From assembly GCA_022225965.2 (NCBI GenBank), contig JAKJXP020000045.1:296979-360978 (forward strand): a stretch of 64,000 nucleotides of DNA. The letters run 5' to 3'. The position numbers and the translations under genes were made by a program. The notes beneath the pieces are model-generated. The model searched no databases. It was not told the DNA's origin and worked only from the letters and a program-made list of their open reading frames with translations. This DNA is from Diatrype stigma. Its lineage: Eukaryota; Ascomycota; Sordariomycetes; Xylariales; Diatrypaceae. This document shows positions 35,080 to 46,569 of this stretch, piece by piece; the first letter of the stretch is position 1; the number at the start of each line of letters is the position of its first letter.

Positions 35080-38000
35080 CCGGAAAAAACGAAGCCGATT
35101 ACGCCGAGAAAATCGCGGACATAACGGCTAGCAAAAAGGCTAAGAAAACCAGGATTTAAAAGAATAAACAAAATAAGGCCCTAGGAATAATTCGTTATAA
35201 GCTAAGCGAAAACCCTAAGGCGGAAATTAATAAAAATAACCTAATTACTTTATTTAAGGTTTGGACTTACTTAATTAAAAATTACCGATCCAAGGGCAAT
35301 GCCGTTTTTTAATACTTTTCTTATTAATGGGATAATATTACGTTAATTACGGAATATACCGTCGCCGTTTTGGCCTTTAAGTTACGTCAAATCAAAACGG
35401 ATTTCGTTAAATTAAATAAAACATGCATTATTTCCATTTTATACTTTATTAATAAGTTCTTTTTAATATTCGGACCTAATTATTCCATTTTTTTTATTAC
35501 TTTTTATTAAACTTATAGCATTATTCTTAATAAAAACGAAAAAAATAAGGTTATAACGAATATAATAACATTCGAAGAAATATTATAATTTATCCTATAA
35601 AAAAAACAAACATTACGCCTTAAAAACGGCAACGAATTATAAACGGGACTTTTTTAGGCCTATCGTTCGAATAATAAGATACAGGAAGATAAAAGCAAAA
35701 AAAAAGCTTCGGACGGATCTTAATGCTATTATTATAAAACAATTGGACGACGAATTACGAATTACTTATTTAACGAATGCTTTTGGGAATATCCGGAAAA
35801 GGCTTTCGCATATTAACGAAGCGGCAAGTCTTAATTAAAGAAACAAAAGCCCAACGACGTATAAATTATTTCTATTAAATTAATATACGGAAATACGGGC
35901 GAAAATAATACTGGACCCTTTATTATTAATACCTTCTTAACAATACGAAACGATGCCAATGAATTACCGGAAGCTCCGCTGTAACCCAGCATATTATTCC
36001 GGATTTTTAGGGGCATTTTATTCGGAGTTTATCCTATAGCTACCCGGAAACGGACCGATAAGCAGTCCGTTACAAGCCTACCCTTTAAGGAGAATTCGGC
36101 TATAGGCCCGGTAGCATTAGAACATTTATTATAAAACGTTTTAAAAATCTTTAATACAGGATAACGCTTAGCAAAACTAGGGCTTATGTTATTATTTTAA
36201 AATAAAGCCATAAAGCTAATTAAAAGATTCTAAGAAATTCTAATTCTAAATAATGGCTATAATTAAATAATATGCTATAAACGTAAATTATTTAAAAAAT
36301 TCCGATTTTATAAAGGTTTATAAATCTATAACATCGAAAGCAAGGTATTAATACCAAAAAAAAAGGAAACCATTACTTTCGATATTTTGATTAACGGCAA
36401 AGTAAAACGCATAAAAATTTAAGACGCAATTTATTATCCAGGGCTCGAAACGAATTTCGTTTCGGTTATCCAGCTAATTAAAAAAGGAACAAAATTTTTA
36501 TTCCGCCTTAATTCCGCTTACGGTACTAAAAGGGAACATATTTTTTTAATTGCGATTATATTATTAGGCCTATATATAATCGATTAACTTAATAATACAA
36601 TTAATATAGCCGGCCTTATTATGGCTTTTTATTCTTATTTCGTTAATACCGCCCTATAAACGTATTTCGTTTTCGATTTTAATATAATGATCTAGCATAA
36701 AAGGCTAAAATACCTTAACGAAGCCAATATTTATAAGCTATAAACCATATTTACCGGCATAAAACCTATAGGACAGCATTATTTTTATAAAAACTGCGTT
36801 TAAGGTCGTTAACGAGAAAAACCTTATAAAAACAAGCTTAAGAAAGGTATTTATGGCTTAAAATTATTATATTTCGACAAGGCTGATATGCCGAAAGGTA
36901 CCGTAGGTTACGATTATTTCACTAATTGGTTAATTATCGTATATAATTATACATAAATAAACTGGATGGTTTTTATTAAACAATTAAGGAACTGGCTATA
37001 AGTTTTTAAGGATTTCCTGGCATTTTGGGAAAAACCGGAGCGGCGCTGTTATATAATTACTATCGATAAAATAAGCAATTACAATAGCATTAATTTCCAT
37101 GATTTTTGCATAATAAAAGGCATAAACATCCGTTATATAGCCATTAATTAATACGAATAAAACGGTATTTCCAAAAGCACGATTGGTTACTTAAAAAACA
37201 ATATCCGATTAACCATAATAATGGCTTTAAAAAACGACGTATTAAAATATTTCTGGCTTATCATTATTAAGACCGCTTATTATTTTAAAAATCAAAGCTT
37301 ATATTCCGTTTTTATTATTATTCCTTATAAAGCTTGGTACGGCGAAAAGCCTAATTTATACCATTTGGTATACGTCGGCGCCCCTGGTTATTACAAGCTT
37401 ACCAAAAAAACAAGTATTTTAAATCCAATTAACGTCTCTTGCAAAATACTAGGATATAACGGCGAAAGCATAACAAATTATATCGTCCTTCGGCTCGATA
37501 ATGGGTAGCCTATTAACGCCAATAACGTCGTTTTTAAAGAAAAACATTACGTGCATTTTTAATGCTACAGTTACAAAAAAACAAGGTTACCGTTATTCGG
37601 ATTACCGGACTTTATATATAAACGTAAATAATTAAATAATATACCAAGTTATTCCGATATGTTACCCGATTTAATTCCGGGCCGACAATTAAATCCGGCT
37701 CCGATTAAACGAAGCACTAAACGCTTAAGCCTCGAATTACCTTCGGTTATTATTAAAAATAACAGCTTATCCGGTATTTATCCTATAATTATCCGGGAAC
37801 GAATTAACGAATAGCCCGTTATAGGCCTACCTTTATTAAATGAATTTATAAAAGAACTGCATAACTTTGGAAACGATTTTATTTAATTTTGCAAACGTTT
37901 ACGTAATTATAACGTTTCAAAATAGCCCGGCGAATTACGTAATATTAATAACGACATAGCTTAGCTTAATACGTTACGTAATTTCGATAACGTTATTACT

Positions 38001-39700
38001 TAATTTAGCGAACAAGTTGGGAACATAATATATTATAAAGGCAATTCATTACCGGAAGTCCCATACGGTTATAATCTTCGTTTACGAATAAAACATATTT
38101 AAACCAATCGCTTTTAATTTAAAGCCAGTTCCGCTTTTCATTTGGCTATAGCTATATTGGGAATTATATTAATAGCTATAACTATTAAGTCCCGTAATTA
38201 TAAGCATATAAAGCAAGATATATATTGGCTTAAATAATATAAGGCCATAAAAAACGAGCATTAATTTTTAATAAATAACAGTACTTAAACGTTTTGCGAT
38301 TTATTAACCGACCGGAAGTCCTTATTAAGCAAATGGATATATAAGCTTAAAAAAAGACCTAACGGAAAGATTATCCGTTATAAGGCCCGTTAAGTCGTTT
38401 GCGGCTTCGAATAAATAAAGGGCCTAAATTATATAAATACCTTCGCTTTAATAATGAAACCCATAAGCTATAAGGCGATTTTCGCCTTAGCCGCAGCGCT
38501 AAATCTCGAATTCGAACAAATGGACGTCAAAATAATTTTTCTTTACGGATCTGTTATTAAGGAAATTTACGTCGAATAATCTCCGGAATTTAATAACGGC
38601 ACGGCAAAGGTATGCAAATTAAACAAGGCACTTTACGGCTTAAAACAAGCGTTTCGAATTTGGTATTATACGTTAATTACGTTTTTTAAAAGATTAGGGT
38701 TTAACTTATTAAATTCGGATATAAAAGTATTTTTTAAAAGGCACTTATATATTGCAGTTTATATGGATAACCTTTTAATCGCCGGACCCGATAAAAAAGA
38801 AATCGCTGAATTAAAAAAGGCCCTATTTAATAAATTCGAAATATTAAACCTAAGGCCTTATAATTATTATTTAGGTATAAGCATTATTCGTAATCGTATT
38901 AATAAAAAGATATATTTTAATTAAAAAGCCTATTTTAAAAAGATCATTAAAAAATTAAATTAATAAGAAACGGCATTTAACGTTATACTTATAATAACGT
39001 TTAAAATCGACGAACCTTTAAATAATTACGAAGCCAATACAATAAACGTTAAATAATATGCCAAAGTTATAAAATGCCTAATGTACGCCATAATAAATAT
39101 CCGTTCGAATATTGCTTATGTTATTTTTTATTTAAGCCGTTATATAAAAAATCCCATTACCGTTTATTTCGTTACCGTTAAACGAATGCTTCGGTACTTT
39201 AAAGATACGCTTAATTATAAGCTCGTATATTAAGAAGAACTGCAGGACTTAACCGGTTGGACCGATTCCGATTAGGCCGGCTGTTAATAAAGCCGCTACT
39301 TAATTGCCGGCTATATTTTTAATATCGATAGCGGCGCCATTAACTGGTCGTTTAAAAGATAACTTATAATGGCCTTATCTTTATATAAAGCTGAATATAT
39401 GGGATAGATTTAGGCGATAAAAAAAGCGATTTGGTTACGCAGGCTTTTGTTAAAACTTAACGCCGTTAAGGACGAAATGACTATTACGGTAATATATGGA
39501 AATAATTAAGGCGTATTTGTTTTTTTAAGAAATTTATAGTTTTACGCCCGCATTAAGTACATCGAGGTTTAATACCATTTTAACCGTAAGAAATAAGCCA
39601 GTAATGAAATTGATTTTAAGTATATTTATACCTTTAATTAAATTGCCGATGGTTTTATAAAGCCGTTATTTAGGAATAAATTCGTAAGCTTTAAGAAAGC
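35080..39700 (+). pseudogene. copia gag-pol remnant
   Basis: Stop codons (mainly TAA and TAG, from CAA, CAG and TGG) interrupt the polyprotein throughout. Surviving stretches include YKAWYGEKPNLYHLVYVGAP in the integrase (37330-37390), LNKALYGLKQAF and YMDNLLIAG in reverse transcriptase (38620-38790; the family's catalytic YVDD has become YMDN), and the SKHI/YHF-like end of RNase H near 39550. No intact product is possible. Confidence 0.88.
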
Positions 39701-40236
39701 CTTGGATATTTTATTATAAAATAAATAAAAGAATATATGGAACTTATAAAGGCATTTCATTGCCAAAATATTACCTTTTTTTTTTACATTTTTATTAACG
39801 TTTATATTAATATTTTTTTTATTATTTATTTCTTATTATATATTACATTAGGATTATAATAATACCATAATTTCAGGGTATTTATTAATATGTTTATTAT
39901 TTTTCCCGGGATATATAAACTTAACCCTATTTTATAAGGCATATCCCTTAGCTTATATAATGGAAATAAAAAATTAAGCCTTATATATATATATATATAC
40001 CTGGCCCGTTCCTTTTAACCAAAACTTTTTTTCTTTTTTATAATTACGTTACGATATTATCCATAGCATTACTTACCGCTTTCGATTCATTTCCGTTAAA
40101 TCTTAGCATTTTAAGCCTTAATTTAAAAGCCTTTTTATAATAATTTCATAATTTAATAATTAATAATAACGGCCTTTACGTTTATTCCAAAGCCATTTTA
40201 TTCCATAACGAATAAAATAAGATTAATTAATAACAA

Positions 40237-40665
40237 TATATGCCTAACGTTATAACTTGCGATATTTTCGAAAACTTCGCCGGCCCCTTATTAAAATACG
40301 GTAAAAGGATCTAAATAGGCTTATTTAGCATATTCAATAAATCCTTAATCGATAATTAATAAAAAACTCGAAAATAATATGCTTATGTTATAGCCATTAT
40401 AAACGGACCTCGCAAAAAACGAATCCTAATTTGGGATTGCGATTTAATGTCGCATATTATTAAAGCAAAACGTTAAAAAAGTATATTATTTAAAAAGCAA
40501 CGCTTTTTCGTCGAATATTTACGCAACAAACGTTACTTATTAAGGGCCGAAATATAATATAACGTCGACGATTTAAACAATGGGAAAAACGAATGTTTAA
40601 TACTTTTATTACGCAAGGTATAGGAATGAATTAGCCTAAGGAACCTTAACTATTAAGGCCCTAAA
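40237..40665 (+). pseudogene. extra decayed frame 3' of copia pol
   Basis: Between RNase H and the 3' LTR lies about 1.1 kb, where copia elements usually have little. Within it one plus-strand frame reads as protein broken only by TAA/TAG/TGA codons of RIP type, with stretches such as CDIFENFAGPLLKYGKRI, YVIAIINGPRKKRILIWDCD and FVEYLRNKRYLLRAE. No family is recognised. It could be an additional element gene or captured host sequence. Confidence 0.5.
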
Positions 40666-40783
40666 GACCCCCGCTTTTAGGGATGTATTAAACTTAGATT
40701 CTAAAACTTTAGCAGCATAGGGGCTAAGATAATGATAATTTCGAAACAGGCTGTATAAGTTATTGGTATGGTTCGAATGGGAA

Positions 40784-40941
40784 TATTAAAATAAGGTGGC
40801 TGGAAATCCAAATAGCTAGGAACGTCCCATACCTGTGGCTATATATATGGAATGCCTTTACCTGCTTATAAAGTATATTCTTAGAATATTAATGTAACTT
40901 AATATAATATAATACCTCATAACTTACGTTTATATTTAATA
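40784..40941 (+). repeat. 3' LTR of the copia element
   Basis: 158 bp, TATTAAAATAAGG...TTTAATA, equal in length to the 5' LTR. Its first bases correspond to TGTTGGAATAAGG with every G-to-A change expected of RIP. Confidence 0.92.
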
Positions 40942-42984
40942 ATATCCGAAGGTTTTCTACCTTCTTTTTCCTTCTTTCCCTTTCACATATCAAATACCAC
41001 TTTGGATACCCAAAGAACTTCCTAAATGTTTTAAATAATAAGCATAAATGCCCTGTTCCAAGCCCATGTATTCTTATGCAGCATGCATAACTCTAAGAGC
41101 CTTATTCATAGTATTGAAGTAGTTACTTAGTCATAACATTACGATAGGGCGTGTAAGCTGTATGGTATTGTGTTGCTGCGACCAGAACTTTACTATTCAT
41201 GTTCTGAGTGAGATCAAGGATACGATTCTCGCTAGACATGTGCTCATGCATATGACATCAAATTGCCTTGCATTGATTTAAGGATTCTGCACTGAAGATC
41301 CCTGATCTGGGAACTGGTCGTACAGGTATCTAGGGCTGAGAAAGGATCTGCAGATCACATAAGATTAGTCATACGGCCGCTGCAAGGTATCTTGCATCGC
41401 AGTATTCAAGGCTGTCCTACCGGCGTTGCGGTGTGATTTATTGTCATACCCGATGGACTGATACGCGCGAAAGAGCATAATCCCGAGCTTACGTGGGCAG
41501 GCCCGGTGGTCAGACCGAGAAATATAATACAGACTAATCTACGGCATCTTCCGGTTGCACATGCCTACTATGTTATGCTGTGCAGTGTTGAAGATTGAGG
41601 TGATGCATCAGTTACCTATCAGCAAGGACGTATTTGATATCCATTATCTTATGTATATCGAACGTCCCCTCTCTTTTTCCAGTATAGTGCTGCCATGCCC
41701 TATTTTTACTTACCACACTTTGTGGCCAGCAGCGTGGGGGTATTCTCAGGTTATGACTGCCTCGGCCTCTCTTCGTCATGGTTGATTGACATGCGTGGTT
41801 TAGTTGTAAGCCTTTGAATATGCAGTGATGACAGGAAGCTATCACCAAAACACATGAGCGTGGGATAGCTTTCAATGATGATAGGAAATTACTAAGTCGT
41901 ATCTAGTATTATGTATACAGATGTAATAAACCCCTGTTGTGAAGGGCAAATTGTCTTTCATACATTGTTAGATATCATTATGTGGAGGTGTTGGCCACAC
42001 TATATCATCTAGCCTTCAGGGTATAGTCGTGCCACTACAGCGATTGCAATTCTGTTTTCTAACACAGACTCTATTTACCGTGCGGACACCGGTGAGTCAC
42101 GGTAGCGATATCATATTAATCATCCAATTGACACGTGCTTTCTGTCTAGGGGTTGACGCTCAACTCAAGCGGGAATCAAAGGGACAGTTCGTTTCAAGAC
42201 CACATACTTACAACTCGAGCGTAATCATGCAGAACGTACTGCGATATATGAGGAGGATAAGCTGCGTACATTAGATTGTCCTACTACCAAGCGTTTGGAA
42301 ATGAAGCTTCGTATAAGAAGAAGTATATTAAACGCAAGGGGATGGGTTGGTGAAGAATGACTTGGTAAATAGTGGTGATATTTGATACTGTTACAGAATA
42401 TGAAGAAAGTTAATTACGCACTGTTTCAAGCGTAACAGACGAATGTAATTAATTTTTTCAGGTTCCTGGGTCGTTGTCTTGCGTAGTGAGATAACTACTC
42501 ATTTGTTGCAGGTCAGGGGCTCCATTCGGACATAGAAACTAGGAAACGCTCCACCTGGGCGGTATTACTTCTACCTATCCGAAGCTTTTGACCGTTCCAT
42601 TCTGTATATAACCGCTCTTCCAGCTTTAGCTTAGAAAGGTCGTATCTAGCCAGACAATTATCACTTTCCGCTATATGCCCCATACTTCATTCGATCCTCT
42701 AGAGCGTTATATCATTGCAGTTGTGTGTGAGCTTTTTGCCTATTTGATTACTAATCCTTATTTGGATAGGGGTTCAGGGGAAATTGTGGGGTTTTCGAAC
42801 GTTTACTATGCTATACCTAACCCCCCACCCCCCCCTTTCCTTTTTTCGGGACCCTGTGAACATTTTGGATCTATGTAAGTGCTGAATGCTGGCTGATAAG
42901 TTCCCTTGCTTGAGCCTATATAGCTGCCAATAATTAATGAGGAAAACCACTTCGATGCCTCCTCTTAACATGACCCCAGAATCT
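40942..42984. other. intergenic, no gene recognised
   Basis: Normal base composition returns within about 60 bp of the 3' LTR. No frame over 90 codons has family resemblance, and no RNA gene is seen. Confidence 0.45.
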
Positions 42985-43493
42985 CAGGGTGTCACGCAAC
43001 GCAACCTGTGCAACGCGATTCCCACCAATTGGTAGCCACCAGCTTCTGCAACCCATCCATTCTGGATTTTTTTGAATTGCGCAACCTGCAACGCAACCCA
43101 CGATACCTTCCCGAGGTTGCGCACCTGATTGCACGTTGCAGTGGCTGGTGATTGTGGCTTGTATACACCGCCACACCATGGATTATAGGGACTAGTTGGT
43201 AGGGGTTAAGTGGAGGCAAGGGGGAGAGGGGGGTGCCAGGTATGGGTCGGATGGGTCGGTAATAAGGAAGATAATAGGGGAACCTTTTATCAGTAGGTAG
43301 GGCTGGAATATGCTTCGAATACGCCAAATAAACGCCGAAAATCCGTTTTACGACCTTTGTATATGCCCTCACTTTAACCCGATTTGGGTACTGCAACCAA
43401 TGCAACGCCACTGCAATTTGGTTGCAGTTGTGCAACGGCAATCCACCAAATCCAAGGGGCTGGTTGCAGTGGATTGCGTTGCGTGACACCCTG
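42985..43493 (-). mobile_element. hAT-like miniature inverted-repeat element (copy A)
   Basis: 509 bp bounded by inverted repeats whose first 20 bases match exactly: CAGGGTGTCACGCAACGCAA at 42985 and its reverse complement ending at 43493. CAGGG...CCCTG ends are typical of hAT transposons. The subterminal regions are crowded with TGCAAC/GTTGCA hexamers, as expected of transposase-binding sites. CCCCAGA occurs just outside both ends (42974-42980 and 43494-43500), but a clean 8-bp target duplication is not seen. On the minus strand a frame stays open from one inverted repeat to a TGA inside the other. A related copy begins at 63886. Confidence 0.82.
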
Positions 43494-44140
43494 CCCCAGA
43501 TTAGGCACTGCAAACATAGATGCCCAAAGAATGAAGCATTTCAGGGTCTCAAATGCATGTGAATACCTTGAAGATACAAATTAGCTATGAGTTTCTCAGG
43601 AAAACTATCCCATATGCATTAGTTGGAGAGGATACATAACAGCGTCGGTGGTTGATATTCTGGAGCTCAATGGCAAGAACACGTGGGATATATTGATATT
43701 TCAGCAAATCGATATTCTGCGTTTGTCCAGTAATTGAATCTTGGAATACAAAGTTAAAACTTCACGCCCACTATATTGATGGGTTGTTCGATACCCAGCC
43801 GCGAAGCCCATACTCTGGTCCCAAAATACCGGACCTTGGAAATCACGTAATCAGCTGACAAGCGACACACACTTACTGTACGGCCCTATGCGCCTCCCAA
43901 AGCGCATTCAATGGTAACGTATAACGACGTACAAAAAGAATTCTACGTGTAAGGTTACTAGGCAGACTAGGACCAGAGCGCGCCACGGGGCGTCGCGACA
44001 CATTCGGTGTTCATCATACTCTCTTAGCGGGGACTATTGGCAACGGTGTAAGCCCGCGATCGATTTTATAATGTGCAGACCCTCCGTATGAAATAACAAT
44101 CGATTGATCTCGTTACACTCCGGTTCAGTACACAAAACCA
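43494..44140. other. intergenic, P450 promoter side
   Basis: Contains the presumed promoter of the P450 gene; TTTATAATG at about 44065 is a weak TATA candidate. No gene is recognised. Confidence 0.45.
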
Positions 44141-45995
44141 ATGGAGATCGTTACCTCTGTCGTCGACCACGTCAAATCCCAGCCAACGCTGGTTGTGGGC
44201 GTTGCCGCGCTCCTTGCTCTCTTGGTCTGGTCGTTCAAGTCGTATTGGAAGCTTTCCCATATCCCGGGGCCACTTATAGCCAGCTTTAGCAATATACCAC
44301 GGTTTTCGTGGGTGTTGAGCTACCGAGCGCACGAGAAACACATCGAACAGCATCGCAAATATGGACCGATCGTGCGCTTCGGCCCAAACATGGTTTCCGT
44401 CGGTGATCCGGCAGAAATCAGCACCATCTATCGGTTTTCGAAGCCGTGGCTGAAAGTAAGTGTCAATTCCCACCTCCTTTTGAGCCCCGCGTGCTCACCT
44501 CGCCACAGTCCGATTTCTACCGGGCGCTCTTGATGAAGCCCAACGGCAAACCTATCCCGGGTATTTTCGCTACGCAAGATGAGAGAATCCACCACATGCT
44601 CAAGAAGCCAGTGTCTAATGCTTATTCTATGACCGCGCTGCTGTCATTCGAGCCCTACGTGGACACCACGTCCGAGGTGTTCTGCCGTGAACTGACAAAC
44701 AGATTCGCGAGTACCGGCCAACCGTGCGACCTTGGCGCCTGGCTCCAGATGTACGCCTTTGACGTCATCGGCGAGTTGACCTTTTCCAGGCGCCTAGGCT
44801 TTCTAGAGAGTGGCACCGATGTGAATGGGGTCATGAAGAACATCTGGGACATGTTTAAGGAGACTTCCCTTGTAAGTACGCCCGACGAACGGTATCCCAC
44901 GTATCGCATGCTAATGACACGACTTGCTGCGCCTATCAGGTTACCCAGATGCCCTGGGTCGACGACTTTTGGACTAACAATCCCGTGCGCCGGTATATGC
45001 GCGGCCATGGGGTAAGCCCCGGTGCAGCCTTTGCTATGGCACGCGTCCAAGAGCGCCGCGAAGAAGTCAAGGCAGGTAAGACAGATTGGGATCGGGAGAC
45101 CCGCGACTTCATGTCCCGCTTCCTGGAAGTTGAAGCCAAGGATAGCACGTTACCCCCATAGTAAGTTTCAAGTGCATGGTCCTTCATATCTATACCCGTC
45201 ACCTAATCGGTTGCGTTTCAGCGCCATTGCTGCATGGGCATCATCAAATATCACGGCTGGATCCGACACAACGGGCATTCTTCTTCGCTCGATCTTCTAC
45301 TACTTGCTCTCCCATCCATCTTCACTTGCACGCTTACGCGCCGAGCTATCCGCTGCATCTGGTGCGCTTGGTCCCATGTCGTCTTGGAGACAGGCACGTG
45401 AGTTGCCCTACCTTGACGCAGTCATTAAAGAGGCAGGCCGCTTGAACCCGTCCTTTGGGCTTCCATACGAGCGCGTGGTGCCAGCTGGTGGTGCTACAAT
45501 CTGCGGTCGCTATCTGCCTCAAGGCACAGTTGTCGGCATGAGCGCATACGTTGTGCATCATGACCGGGACGTGTTTGGGGAAGATTGTGATCAGTGGAGA
45601 CCAGAGCGATGGCTCGACAGTGGCGAGGACCGGAAACGGAAGATGGAAAGCTCACTCTTAACAGTAAGTCTATGTATAAGAAGAGACTCCTCCTGGATGC
45701 AGCTAATCCATATCTGAAGTTTGGGGCCGGTCACCGCTCATGTTTGGGAAAGAACATCGCTTATCTTGAAGTATACAAGGTCGTTCCGACACTTCTCCAC
45801 CATTTCAATGTAAGTATTTGCAATCCCTTCGAGGAGGCTTTCTGGCATCTACCAGACCCTACACATGGTAGCTGATATACCCTCGACCAGTTCGAGTTGC
45901 TTGGTCCCGAAGAAGGTGGTGGATGGAAGGTCAAAAATCGCTGGTTGGCAATGCCGGAAGGTTTGATGGTCCGAATACAGAGAAGGGAGCATTGA
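44141..45995 (+). CDS. cytochrome P450 monooxygenase
   Basis: Six exons, 44141-44455, 44509-44871, 44940-45160, 45222-45663, 45720-45809 and 45891-45995, with introns of 53-81 bp, all GTAAGT donors; 511 residues. An N-terminal membrane anchor (residues ~16-33, TLVVGVAALLALLVWSF) is followed by the proline hinge HIPGP, so it is an endoplasmic-reticulum microsomal P450. Signature elements: I-helix AGSDTT (312-317), EAGR as the ExxR motif (370-373), WRPERW (PERF region) and heme loop FGAGHRSCLG with Cys455. The general layout resembles fungal P450s of the pisatin-demethylase type (inferred). Family role: NADPH-reductase-dependent oxygenation of a hydrophobic substrate, which cannot be specified. 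No backbone biosynthetic gene is adjacent. It lies 650 bp from the hAT-like element. Confidence 0.95.
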
Positions 45996-46569
45996 TATGA
46001 TCTTAGAACAAGCGTGTATATGGTATTCCGGGGACGTCATGGAACTGTGTGAGATGAGATATAGGGGTACCATGGTCATGAGTGAGTGAGACGTAGTGAG
46101 CAGAATGATCCTACCTGGAGACCAGAAAATTTAGATTCAAGTTAGTGGGACGGAAAGCTTTCAGGCGATAACATTTAGCAGAGCTAATAGAGTATCATAG
46201 AAAGTATTATCATAAGGCTCAGCATTGTGCTAGGTTCTGAGCGAGCAACTAGTCCTTGCATCATCCTAATGAAACGAGTGACTTTGGTACAATGAATGTT
46301 GGAACATGTAATATTGGAAGCCCTTCTAGTGGCTGGCCTTTCATTTCCAAACACAAAACTCCTCCATTTATGGCGTAGGGCCTTTGAACATCGGTTCTAA
46401 TCGTTAGGAAGACCACCTCAATCAAGATCTAATGCTTGAAACCAATAGCCTAGCCTCCTCGAATAGCGAGGCCCGGATGAGAAGACATTAGCATTTTTCG
46501 TAGTACAGACCTGTTCAATGTCTGCCCAGATAGTGGAAGCGTGAAGTAGAAGGACATGTTCCACCATAT
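45996..46569. other. intergenic between convergent genes
   Basis: Separates the 3' ends of the P450 (+) and the dynamin-like gene (-). No coding content is recognised. Confidence 0.5.

Larger units (their letters stand above)
33765..40941 (+). mobile_element. RIP-mutated Ty1/copia LTR retrotransposon
   Basis: A 7.2-kb element bounded by 158-bp direct repeats with TG...CA ends (5') and the same ends turned TA...TA by C-to-T and G-to-A changes (3'). Flanks ATACC and ATATC are a plausible 5-bp target duplication differing by one transition. The interior is AT-rich, with TA abundant and CA/TG scarce, the RIP pattern. Copia order is recognisable in broken frames: zinc-knuckle remnant near 35725, protease/linker (YYPGLETNFVSVIQL) near 36430, GAG-pre-integrase (HKRLKYLNEANIYKL) near 36695, integrase near 36990-37510, reverse transcriptase near 38370-38950 and RNase H near 39230-39640. 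Putting integrase before reverse transcriptase identifies copia. It is not capable of movement. Confidence 0.93.

Noticed and set aside
42974..43500. CCCCAGA on both sides of the hAT-like element as its target duplication
   Set aside because: It is seven bases and offset by four bases on the left, so it does not meet the exact 8-bp flanking duplication expected of hAT elements; recorded only as a direct repeat.
16787..45995. A secondary-metabolite cluster joining the monooxygenase, oxidase and P450
   Set aside because: The genes are spread over 29 kb with unrelated genes and a retroelement between them, and no backbone synthase is present in the window.
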